DNA of 64,000 nucleotides, from contig WMCF01000121.1 of assembly GCA_009792885.1 (NCBI GenBank), positions 310,001 to 374,000 on the forward strand, in the 5' to 3' direction. This document shows, piece by piece, positions 11,726-22,900 of this stretch. The position numbers were made by a program, and so were the translations under genes. The notes beneath the pieces are model-generated. The model did no database searches. It worked only from the letters and a program-made list of their open reading frames with translations, and had not been told where the DNA came from. Source of the stretch: Eremophila alpestris peregrina. Lineage: Eukaryota > Chordata > Aves > Passeriformes > Alaudidae. Position 1 is the stretch's first letter, and each line of letters begins with the position of its first letter.

Positions 11726-14700
11726 CTTTTTTTGAATGTTTTTATCTGCCTTCCATTTTCAGTAGACCAATGATACATTTGAATTAACTTTTGTCTTAGA
11801 TCTAAGTTCTAAGAAATGTGGGGAGAAAAAGAAATCTTTATTTTTCTTACATACTCTTGTCATATAATACATGCTTTGTATGATTAACTGCAGAGACATC
11901 CAAGATTTTAATCAATATTGAAATTGCCACTGTAGTAATTGGAAACTTTTCTATCTGGCCCCAAAAAGAGGCATAGTTTTAAATGCATATAAATGTGGTA
12001 ATTTTCCCTACTTACATGATTTAGGCTTCCAGTTAACAGGAAGATTGCCACTGGTTTTAATATTAGAGGATCTGGACTTCAGGAAAATAAAGATGTGACA
12101 CTATTTTGCTGTAAAACCACTAATCAGCTGCCTGCATTCCTATCTCTTGTGGAGTTCTTACTGATTAATTTAGAAGTTCTGCCAGAAGGTAAGACATTTT
12201 TGGAATGAAAAGATTGCCTCAGGTGGCCAATTTTCCAGGAAAAAAAAATCTTAACTTGTTTTGTCTCTTTGAAAAATATTATCATCTAAGACATGCTTGT
12301 GTCAGGAGAAATAGTTTTGGGGGCACTATTTTTTGTATTTATTTGACAGCAATGTGAAGGAAGAAGGCAGAAACCTTACAACAGCAGCTTAATACTAATT
12401 TATATAAATACTGCTAGAAAAAAAAACAAGCAAAAGTTTATGTGTTAATCAGACTAGACATGGCAGTGGCTTAGTTCAGTAATTGGAATCACCCAAGGTA
12501 CCCTTTAAATACAACTTTAAAAAACAAACCCATAACAGTAGATATCTGCCGTATTCTACTCACACAAGTGAAAAGTTTTCTTGTTTCTTTGATCTGGGAA
12601 GTCCATTTAATCCTCATGTAGTCTGAAAAGGTAGTAATATCTTTATTCAAACACCCATCCCTGTTGAAAGTTGGTCTATAATTCATAAAGGTTCTTGGTA
12701 TGCTTTTTAAGACATGTTTATGGGTTGAAATGTATTTCTTATTGGCCTGAACCTAGAATTGGTAACTCTTACTGGAGATTGAATTTCTATATTCTTTTCC
12801 TTCCATCTTTCCTTCCTTCCATCCTTCCATGAGGCTGGAAGGGTTAAGACTGGGAGAAGCCATTATAGTGTTCAACCTGATCTCAGTATAACATGCAGTA
12901 TATCCACATGGTATCCATAATTTCTGGTCGGAACTGCATGTTCAACTGAACTTCACCTTTACCCATTATGCCCTTACTCCTTCTTATTTCTTATTTGTCA
13001 CTAGATATATTAAAACACACATTTTGAAATTATTTTAATCTCCAATTGAAAACTCTTTTTATTTAAACTAGGAGTTTGCTTTTTATAATAGAAAAATCTA
13101 AAATTCACAGTTGCCAGAGCTTTCCTAGCCAGCAGTGCAGAGAGTTTAGACTTCCCTGAACAAAGCATTGGCCTGCATTAAAAGCTTCCAATCTCTTTCA
13201 AGTCCCAGGCTGCAGCCATAGGCTGAACAGGACTGCACATGGTCTGGTTTACTTAAAAACTTTTTTTTGAGTTGCTGTCTTCGTGTTTATGTTGAAACAC
13301 GTAACACTCTTGGGTGTAGCCAAGAGTTTGCTACATGGTTGTGCAGTCTGCAATTTTAAAAGGGTAGAAGCAGGCTTCTGTATCATCCATGTTCAAAACT
13401 GCCTATTATGTGAAAACTACTGTCACAGCATAGTTAAAGACAAAGTTCTGACCAATTCTCATGTAATAATTACTTCCAGGCTCACATTTCCCTATTGTTG
13501 ATGAGCAGATATATTTTAATGCACATTTCTTTCATGAAATCATTTTCCAGGCTATTCTGTGCTAATCTAAATTTGGACTGAATAACTATAGGTGAAAGCC
13601 AATATCTGATGTGTTGACTATAATGGTTCAGAAAGGTGTTTTTTTTGTTAACATACATCTTCCTAAAAAAAAGAAGTGGTAGAACAGAAAGGTTGTAGTG
13701 CTCTATGCTGCCAAAAATATGAAAAATTACAGTCTGGCTATTTATTTTGGCTTAGTATGTCTCATGGATGAAGATTTTAATTCAGTCTGCTTTCCATTAT
13801 GTTCCCACTCCTCACTTTGTGTTATCAGTCACAGTGCACCACCATCTCTGAGCTGCTTTATCTTGCTAGAATGATACAAATAGATAAATTCTTCTGGAAC
13901 AAGTGGCACCCTCATATACCTGTGCTCTGCAATAACTCTGTGCATATTATCCACATAGTTTATTTTGAATTTTTGTTTTACCCTTACCCCAGTGGTCCCA
14001 GATAGTGCTATTTTTTTCTGCATCACAGAGCTAATTTCATCTCAAATTCAGTGTTAAGAAATTATGCAATCAGCTCTCAAACAGGTTTTCAGAACTAAGC
14101 AGCAAAATTAGAAAGTACAGAAAGTATTACTCAGAAATATAAATGCATTCCTTGCTTGGGTATTAACCACCGGGAGTACATGTGTGTCTGTATTCTGTGA
14201 ACATAAACCATTTCTCAAGACCAAAACCTAGTAAATTTCTGTAGTATGCAGGGAGCCTGGGGGCAAACAATTCCATGGGATGTGGCAGTTGCTAGGGTAA
14301 CAAGCATTATTTGCGACTGCTTGTTACAAGAATTTCTCTTTGTGTGGGGTTTTTTTCTTTCTTTCCTCCCTTTTTTATTATCTTCTTCTTGCCTAAAAAA
14401 GGGATGGGAAGTGGCATTTCATTTCCACACATTTTTTTCGGCTAAACATGAAGGGTGTTTGACCCCTACTTTAACTAACAGAAAGAGAGAGGCTTTCACA
14501 GATAGGGCTTCATAATATATCTGCAAGATATGTTGAATTTTAGAAGAGCACATTTGACTTTTCCAAGCTTTTCTGTGGCAATAAATTTTTCTGCTGCTGA
14601 CAGCACAAATGCTTTAAGCAGAATAAAATTAGTTGGGAAATACTGAGCACTGTCATCTTGCTTCTTATTGTAGTTCAGTCTGAATTCATAGGAATCCAAA

Positions 14701-14737
14701 GCAAAAATAGAACAGTATTTCCAAAAGAGAAGGGAAT
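11726..14737. other. Intergenic, no gene seen
   Basis: AT-rich sequence with a short (CTTC)n-like simple repeat at about 12796-12830. No exon or RNA gene is recognised. Confidence 0.5.
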
Positions 14738-14739
14738 TG

Positions 14740-15860
14740 TGTTGGTTTAACGCAGCCTAGATTTTTGATGGGGGCAGGGGAAGCCACAGAGGCAGCTTCT
14801 GTGAGAAGCTGCTCAAAGCTTCTACTGTGTCTGGCAGAGGCAATCCCTGATGGCTCTGAAGATGACATGCTGCTGGCCCAGTTAGAGAAGCTGGTCACAC
14901 CTCTGTGATGACACATTTATGAAAGAAAAAAAATTGTGCACAGTCCTCCTTCTGCAGGGTGGGGAGGCACTGGAGTTGGGGCCATGCCAGCACCAGACTT
15001 TATCTGCCTGGCTACTTTTAGCCAGCTGCGCTGAGGGCAGAAGGACAGAGGCAGCAGCAGCAGCTTCTCGTGAGGTTGGAGCTGAGATTCTTCTACAAGC
15101 CATGATGAGGACTATGATAACACAAACTGTTTCCCTGTAATTCATGAAGTGCATGGGGGGAATGCGGAGGTTCACTTGCAGGCCATGAGAAAAGGTGTTC
15201 TTGCTGGAGCTCATGGATGCTGAAAAGATGTATTCTAGTGGGAAACTCAGAGAAGGCCCTTGCTTCCAGAAACAGAGAAAGAGAGCTGTTGTTTCTACAC
15301 TAGAGCAGCTTATCCTTAAAAGACTGCAGCATGTGAACTAAAATGGCCCACGTCATGTAGTTGAGGAGACTGTTTTGCCCATGGTGGGGACTCCTATTCC
15401 AGCAGGTCAAGCAGGACTCCTACTTTTGCAAATTAGAACCACATTGGAGAAGTTCACAGAGGACTGTCTCCTGTGGGAAGAAGCCCAGGACATAGGAGAA
15501 ATTCCTCTCCCTAAGCAAACCAAAGAAAGATTTCCAGGGACAAACTGACCAAAGCTCCCACACCCTTGTCTCCATGTGCTGTCAGTGGAGAGAGGGGCTG
15601 GAGGGGGAAAAGGGTGTTCTAAAGCTGTGTTTTAGTTCTTATCCTTATCTAATTCTGTTAATAAATTTTTTCTTTATACCATTTATAAACGTTTGAGCCT
15701 GTTTTGCCTTCAGTATTTTCTCCTAATCCTTGTCTTAACTCATGAGCCCTTCAATTTTTCTTTCCCCTTCCTCTACTCAGCTATATCAGAGAAGAATGAG
15801 TGAATGTTTGTTAGTTTTTTTGGTAGAAGCCTGGCTTTTAGCCAATGTCAAACTACAACA
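14740..15860 (+). mobile_element. Solo LTR of an avian ERVL-type endogenous retrovirus, about 1.1 kb
   Basis: The stretch starts 'tgttggtttaacgcagcc' and shows features of a long avian ERVL LTR: 'tttttgatgggggcaggg', 'gaagccacagaggcagc', 'agaagctgctcaaagctt', then 'gaggactgtctcctgtggg' and 'gaagaagcccaggac'. The AATAAA poly(A) signal is at 15660-15665, and the stretch ends in 'ggcttttagccaatgtc' and 'aaactacaaca'. GC and purine content differ clearly from the flanks. There are no gag, pol or env sequences next to it, so it is a solo LTR. I could not find a clear target-site duplication. All open frames inside, including 110 codons on the minus strand at 14882-15214, are LTR artefacts. Family assignment is from memory of avian repeats. 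Confidence 0.82.
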
Positions 15861-16756
15861 AAAAACATAAACATTTCATGGACTTTTTTTTTACATTAGC
15901 AGTTATGGCAAGAATACAATATTTTGCCTATTCATAACAAAAAGAAGAGAGGACTACAGACAATTCAGTACGTTTGTTTTAAAATGTTTTCTTCCATTTG
16001 ACATCTTGTTATTAGTAATTTTAAACACATTTGCAAGTGTATTATACTTAAAAGTGAAACATCTATTTCCAATCCTTTTCACAAAAATTGTTCTCTCTAA
16101 AGCCTTTTTTTAAAAACCCAACATACATTTTGTACTTTGAAACTGATAGAAATGAGCACATTTGATACTATTTTATTGCCGAATCACCTCTTTTTTGGTG
16201 GTTTTTTTGATGAAAATAATTTTGAAAGTTGAAAAGGCCTACTATTTTCAATGCAGCCTTAGCAACCAACCCTACTTGGTTTCAGAAGATATATGTACTA
16301 CTTACATGAAAATTAGGTGTCACTGTGATTCCTTTAGGTAATTTGAAAAATAACTGCTTTACTTTCAGCCATTACCCCCATATCCTATGGAAAAGCTAAG
16401 CTTTTTCAAACTAAGTAAAATGCATGTGAATTTAGCCATTATGTGAATGATTTTTTATTGTAGAAATTAGTATTTGCTGCTCTTACTGAAACCAGCAAGT
16501 CTGAATACGAAACCTGGGTGCAATTAGGAGATTTTAGGAATTCACATCTGTGAATGGTAATTGACTTCAGCTGAAAAGATGATCCCAAACCTACCCACTG
16601 GAGGTATACTTTATATTGCTTTTAGGCATGGTAGTTGGTGCTTGTTAGAACACAAGAAAACACCATTTTAGCAGTCTGAAAAAAAAAGTGGTGATTTCCT
16701 TTGGTCATTCTCCAAACTACTTACAAGGTCATTCTGAATTTTCTACAGACTTTTTA
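15861..16756. other. Intergenic, no gene seen
   Basis: AT-rich non-coding sequence between an ERVL LTR and a CR1 fragment. Confidence 0.5.
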
Positions 16757-17043
16757 ATGAATCACAGAATCAAGAAATATGCTGAGTTGGAAAAGACCCC
16801 ATAGATCATGGAGTCCAACTCCTGGGCCTGCACAGGATCCCCCAGGAGTCACACCACGGGCCTGAGAGTGTTGTCCAAACACTTCTTGAACTCAGGCTTG
16901 GTGCTGTGAGTGCAACCCTGGGGAGCCTGTTCCAGTGCTCAGCCAACCTTTGGTGGAAGAACCTTTTCCTAATATACAACCTGAACCTCCCCTGATACAA
17001 CTTCAGACCATCCCCTTGGGTCCTGTCTCTGGTCACCACGAAG
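16757..17043 (-). mobile_element. CR1 LINE fragment with remnant of the ORF2 C terminus
   Basis: The + strand begins 'aatcacagaatcaagaaat', then 'gagttggaaaagacccc', 'atggagtccaactcctgg', 'gagcctgttccagtgctc' and 'ctgaacctcccctgatac'. On the minus strand a frame at 16806-17039 still reads 'KLYQGRFRLYIRKRFFHQR' and 'EHWNRLPR'. That is the characteristic C-terminal end of CR1 reverse-transcriptase polyproteins and retrovirus-independent CR1-derived text common in bird genomes. It is a relic and not a host gene. Confidence 0.9.
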
Positions 17044-18387
17044 ACATTGCTGAAAGTGAGATCTTAAAAAAAATTGCATGATAAGTTCTCTGTTTTCACC
17101 CAGTAACAAGTTCCTGAAGCATGGCAGGGTTTGCAAGCACAGGTTATCTTAAAAGATCAGAGCCTGAATTTCAGACTCTTCATGACTGAACCTGATTCTC
17201 AATGCAATATTTAAGTGACACTGGAATCTTGTAAAAAAAAAAAAAAAAACAAACCAAAAACCTGGTGTCGTAGCATCAAACAGAATTGAAACATATATAA
17301 AACGCACCTTGGGCTTTTTGTATGGTAGAGTTTATGAGAAGACATAGAGTAATGATGGCATTTCCTTTCTTAGTGTTTGAACTCGCAAACTAGAAAATTC
17401 TAGTTGCTTCTGTAACTTTGTAACTTGATATTAAGATCAAATAATGCCTAGAGAGAACTACAAAAACTGTAAGGCGATGCAGATATGATTTTTGCTAATT
17501 GGAATATTGTTGGATAACTTCCCTGTGTTAATAGTAAGAAACTTGCCTTTCTTTTGATGCTGCTATCACTCCTTGTCACCTGCAATATTACAGGCTAAAA
17601 TACATCTTCTTGTGAAAGCTCCTTCTTCTGAGTCAAGATACTTAACAGCTTTTTTTAGGCTTCTTAAGTAAGGCACACAAAATGGTCTGTTACTTTTAAC
17701 TGATGTTTCCTTATGTATCCTAAATCAGTGAGAAGTAGATGAGTGATTTTTAAAATGGAGCTTAGAGAGATTAATTGCCAGCACAACAAAAAGGAAGCGT
17801 TCAAGGAAGAAAGGTAATCCTAAGTTTTCTGTAATAGTTCCCCAAAAATATTGATCTGAGCATGAGTTGGACTGTTTGTATTTCTAGCAATAACTAGGAA
17901 TGATTTTAGGAGGCATACTGCAAAGCTACAATTTTTTGTACCTATGGCCCTGTCACCTGCATAGTCTTGCAGAACTCATAAACCTTTGCAGAAGAGTTGT
18001 GAAATAGAAGCATGATGGAGAGATTGCTACAGTATCTACAGCAAGCGTGGGGACAACCTAATTGCACTGCTGCAGCTCAGGGCTTAAAATAACACGTTCT
18101 TCTAAGAGAGCCTCTTAATACAGCTAGGCTATTCCTCTAGGTGTGAGTGAGATCACACATGGTTATGTATTTATTGTGGACCTAGTCCATGCAAAACTAG
18201 GCAATAAACTTATCTTGTCACCTGCCAGCGCAATCCCTATTTTTGTTGCTCCTTTTTGTTCTTTTTCACTTAAGTTATTACCTTCAGTTTTTGTTAAAGA
18301 GTTTACATCTTTGGACATCTTTTACAACATCTCTTTCATTGCAGGCTTCTAGATAGTGTGACCCTTAGAGATGATAGTATTGGTATT
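17044..18387. other. Intergenic, no gene seen
   Basis: AT-rich, with a pure poly(A) run at about 17233-17250. Nothing coding is recognised. Confidence 0.5.
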
Positions 18388-18737
18388 TAGAATCATAGAA
18401 ACACAGAACCATGGAATGGTATGTGTTGGAAGGGAGCTTAAAGATCATTTAGTTCCTTCCAACCCACTTCTTTGGGCAGGGACACCTTTCACTGCTCAGA
18501 GCCCCATCCAGCCTGGCCTTGAACTCTGCCAGGGATGCAGTATCCTCAGCTTCCCTAGGCAACTTGTGCCAAGGCCTCACCACCCTCACAGGAAAGAATT
18601 TTTTCTTAATACAACTTACACTCTCAGTTTCAAGCCATTCCCCTTCATTCTGTCACTGCATGCTCCTATAAATAGTCCCTTTCCATCTTTCTTGTGGGCT
18701 CCCTTCAGGTACTGGAAGACCACAACTGAGTCACAGG
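18388..18737 (-). mobile_element. CR1 LINE fragment, about 350 bp
   Basis: Reverse-complemented CR1 3' region: 'aatcatagaaacacagaacc', 'gttggaagggagcttaaag', 'gagccccatccagcctggcc', 'caaggcctcaccaccctcac', 'ccctttccatctttcttgtg' and 'caggtactggaagaccac'. Similarity fades near 18740, although a decayed continuation to about 18780 is possible. A 150-codon + strand frame across it is an antisense artefact. Confidence 0.92.
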
Positions 18738-19487
18738 ATCCATTCTCAGCTCATGCTGGTTCTAGGTTTTTCCAGGTGCATCTCATCTTCTACCTTGATG
18801 ACATTCCTTCTTTAAATTATTAGTACTAATATGGAAAGATTATTTTTAATTCTTGAACTCTAAAACAGGTATTTTACTGAAAATTAAATGCTGAATAACT
18901 ACAGACAGGAGGTGTGCAATAGTGAAATTAGATTGAAATAAATTATATCAGTTGAGGGGCGTGGGGAAAAGTACTTTGAAATTTTACTGGTTTAATGCTA
19001 GGATTTAGAGGAGTTTATAAGAACTGTCCTTTCCTAAGAACGTGAACTGTATTTTCTTTAAGAAAACTCTTGCTGGTTTTTCAGTAGTAGGAATTTTTAA
19101 TTGTGGACTTTAAGAAAGCTGTGAGTTGGAATTAAGTACAGTACGGTGTACCATTCCACATCTGTACTTGAATAAAATGCAAGGATTAAAAAAAACCCAA
19201 AGCATTCAGTCAGAAATGTCTCTTGTAGTAATATTTAGCTTTATTAACAGTCCATTTCAGTTCTTTTTGTTGTATGACTCATAGGATCTGTGCTTGAAAA
19301 GAAAAGGAGCTTTTTCTCCAAATCATATACTTGACTGTATGACAATTAACAGAAAACTGTTGTTACTTCTCAATGGAATAAAATTTTGCTAAAACAGTGT
19401 GGTGTAATCCTGAAATGAAACTATTTTCTTACTTGGATGCAGCATGCATCCAATAAATAATAAATAATAAAGAATAAAGAATAACTA
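18738..19487. other. Intergenic, no gene seen
   Basis: AT-rich non-coding stretch, ending in a small (AATAATAA)-rich patch before the next LTR. Confidence 0.5.
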
Positions 19488-19492
19488 GAATT

Positions 19493-19964
19493 TGGCCTGG
19501 TTTTGGTGAAGACAGAGCTAATTTTCTTCCAAGTAGCTGGTACAGTGCTGGTACAGTGCTGTTCAGGCCTTTTCTGCTTCTTGTGCTGCCCCACCAGTGA
19601 GAAGCCTGGGGGACACAGGAAGCTGGGAAGGTGCATGGCCTGGACAAGTGATCTCAGTCCACCCAAGGGATGGATATTCTACACTCTATGGTAGCATGCT
19701 GAATGAACAAACTTGGGGAAAGCTGACTGGGAAGCCACTGGTCAGGAACAAACTGGGCGTTGGTGAGCAGTGAGCAATTGCATTTTACATCTATGCTAAT
19801 TCCGGTTTTTGTTGTTACTATTTTCTTTCCCATTTCTGTTCTGTTAAAAACTCAACCCATGAATTCTACTTTATAATTTCCTGATTTCCCTCATCCTGGT
19901 GGAGGTTTGGGAATGAGTGAGCCTCTCTTTGGTGTTTAGCTGCCTGCTGGGTTAAATCACAACA
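19493..19964 (+). mobile_element. Solo LTR of an avian ERVL-type element, 472 bp, with 5-bp target duplication
   Basis: It begins TGG and ends ACAACA, and is bracketed by GAATT at 19488-19492 and GAATT at 19965-19969, a 5-bp target duplication as expected for ERVL integration. Internal text matches the common avian LTR type that also occurs at 42298-42879 in this window: 'gagctaattttcttcc', 'gctgccccaccagtgag', 'aagctgggaaggtgc', and 'tgctgggttaaatcacaac' at the end. Compared with that copy it has internal deletions and lacks a clear AATAAA, so it is older. An 11-base unit 'gctggtacagt' is duplicated in tandem near 19538. Confidence 0.85.
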
Positions 19965-19969
19965 GAATT

Positions 19970-22900
19970 CTAAAGGAAAAAATGTTGAATTGTTGAACTA
20001 TTATCTTGTGAAGAAAAATTATAGAGCCAAGGTATGTTTAGATTAGTTTAAGAATGACTGAAAATGCATAATCCTGATACACTTTTATGGCTTCCAAGTG
20101 GTAATAAAAACCAATACTGTATAATAAGTACATGGTACCAAGTTGTGGCAAATATTAAAGAACAGCATATAGTGGAGTGGTACAAGAGCCTGTGACTTAG
20201 GAAGAGATTACAAGGCCAGCTAAACACAACATAATAGCAATGAGTATAATTGTTTTCTTCCATCACTTAAATAGAATGAAATAAAATTATGCAGGTTGCT
20301 ATTTGCCTCATCAAAATATACACCATGATTTTAAAAGGATGCTAACTGGAAATAAGTCTGTAAAGTAGGTTAATTATTTAATATGTGCTGTGTGTTAGCA
20401 TGAAGCATATGCTAAGTATTGTGGATTGATTAGTAAGAGGAGAAACCTGAAATAACTAGGAGAGAGCAAAGTGATACAGTGTTATATATTAATTATATGT
20501 ATTAATTTTTAATTCCCAAATATGAGTTTTCTGTGGCTGGCCTGTGTTCTCACATGCACAGCTAATTAATAGCAAGCTTTCTGAGGAGCAATTTTTACAG
20601 TGGAATAAACAAGGGCAGTAAAAGATCAGCATTTCTGTCATTGTTTGGGGGTTTTCTTGACTGTGTTTGAGACCAGAAGCTGAAATGTATTTTTACAGAG
20701 TAGCAGTTTCCAGACCCTCTCAGGAAATGAGTTTGAACATTCCAATCTCGTGCTTTCTGTCTTCATTTTCAGAGTCTAAACACACCCTCTGGAGGTATTG
20801 CACAGCATGAAACCATGCTGGTGTGGTTTTAGGTGCATATTTTTTGCGTGTGTGTGCACAGCTGAACAGCTTCGTGCCCCTAGCATTTGTAGCTGCTTTG
20901 AAGTCCAGCCAAAGGCAGATGAAGTTGATTATTTGTTATGGCAGTGGTTTCTGCCTGTGTTACCCCAGCAGGAATCTCATGACAGAAAGTAGTTATTCCT
21001 CTCTTTTCTGTAAACGTTGCTTCAGTTAAAATGAGGCAGTTTAAAATCACATTGCTTTAGAATATCTAAAATACAGAGAAATTTCAGTCATGACTTGGGA
21101 GCAATGAAATGTGAAGGAGTTGTTAGACATGACCTGAAATATTCCTTCTGGGAACTGAATATGGTGTGGTGAAGGCTCAACAGTTCCTGATACAAATGTT
21201 TTCCTTTTCTTTAAACAGTGGAGGGATGGATGGAGAACCAAATGCTGGGCAGTAGGAAGTCAACTATTGTGACATCTCACTATCAGAGGTGAATACTCAA
21301 CCTTCTCTTTCACCTGTTCAGCCTAGAAAGCAGGAGCATCATATAAGTAAGATAAATTTTATTTTGATTGATAAGATGTGAAGAAAAGTTGATTCTGTAG
21401 TGGTGCTGCCCAAATTATTTTGGCTGGCATATGAGAAATGAGAATTGGATTTTTTTTTAACAATAATGGCTTCTCATCTCAGTTGTAGCATCTCTCTTTT
21501 AATTTCCTTTTTTAGGCAAGCAGAATTTATATGCACAAACAGAATTAAAATCCTCATATTTTAAGAATTGAATTAAAATAGAAATTGCCAAAAGGAATTA
21601 TTTCATCTTATAATACGGTCTCCAGTATCCCACCGCGTTTTTAGATTATTTCCCTGCTAAATTATTATTTGACTGTTGTGTAATTATCTACTCACTGTGT
21701 TTTAGTGCCTTCATGGGTACATTGCATAAAATGGCATATTCAAACTTACTCCTTCTTTCACAACCAACCATCTGCAAGACTACTGTTGATTTGTCTGCTT
21801 CAATTTAGTCTTTATTCCAACCTAAATATCACCTTTATATTTAGGCCAATTATGTTTCCAAATCTCCAAATAAAACTTGCATTTCCTGTTAAATAACTAA
21901 TCATTGCATCTTTCCTGAACAATAAATACCTTAGGATTATGTCTGAAAGTTGGGGTTTTTTTGATCAGGATGTAGTTGTTCCTGACAACCAGGGAAAAGG
22001 TCATAATGAAAAATTGATTTGCTGCAGGCCCCTGTCATAAAAAGAAAGCACCTTGTTATTATTCAACGACAATCTTTGAATTAGTCCCTCTTCTATCTGC
22101 TAATGGATTAAAGATCAGCTGCCACATTCTGGTATGTGGTTAAAGGCTGAGGGCCTGCAGCACAGTCAGTCTGGTGTCTTCTGGCTGTTTGTGAGTGTGC
22201 AGGAGACTGGATGAGCCTGCAGATTTCAGCTGGCATCCAAAAACAGAACAGGCGCTGCACTGTGCCTGATCAGCCCATGTGCCCCATTCCAGGTGCTCTC
22301 TGTGGGGCAGGGAGTGTTGATACTGTGCTGGGAAGCTGGCACCAGCACGGGCTTTGATTTCATCCCACAATGAACAATAGGAAAATAAAGTGTAAAATAG
22401 GAAGCAGGAAATCTGCCAGGGGGAAGGAAGTGTGTTTTCCTGGGACCAGGGAGTCCTCACTCAGGCAGGAGCCAGAACAGTGGCAAACAGTGAGGAGGGA
22501 GGTGTGGGAGAAAATGGCACTTTTGGGATGGAGCCAAGTATATAATGGAAACACATCTAGAACATATATGTGAACAACATAAGGGACTGTTGGGAAGGGG
22601 AGGAGGGCAGAAGTGGGTAATGCCTAACAGGAGGAAGCATACAGAGATCATGGCATGGGGATGAGCATTAAGTGGAGGACAGCAGAGGAAGCCAAGTCCC
22701 AGCTTTGAGCTCTAGCAGGGGCTCACATTTGGGAACAGGATAGGATTTCTGAAAACAGAAGGAAGTGTTTGAGGAATTTATAGAAAATGTGAGAGAGGAA
22801 AGAAAGGGAAAAACAGAGGCCTTCTGGAGATATTTGGTGAACCTGAGTTTGAGATGGTCGCAGAGCACATGGGTCCCTGGTTCGCATCATTGCTGGACAA

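Noticed and set aside
14882..15214. 110-codon minus-strand and 73-codon + strand frames
   Set aside because: Both lie within the ERVL LTR and have no viral or host protein features.
16806..17039. 77-codon minus-strand frame with a clear protein-like sequence
   Set aside because: It is the C-terminal remnant of CR1 LINE ORF2 ('GRFRLYIRK', 'HWNRLPR'), not a host gene.
18371..18823. 150-codon + strand frame, one of the longest in the desert
   Set aside because: It runs antisense through a CR1 fragment; the protein has no motif.
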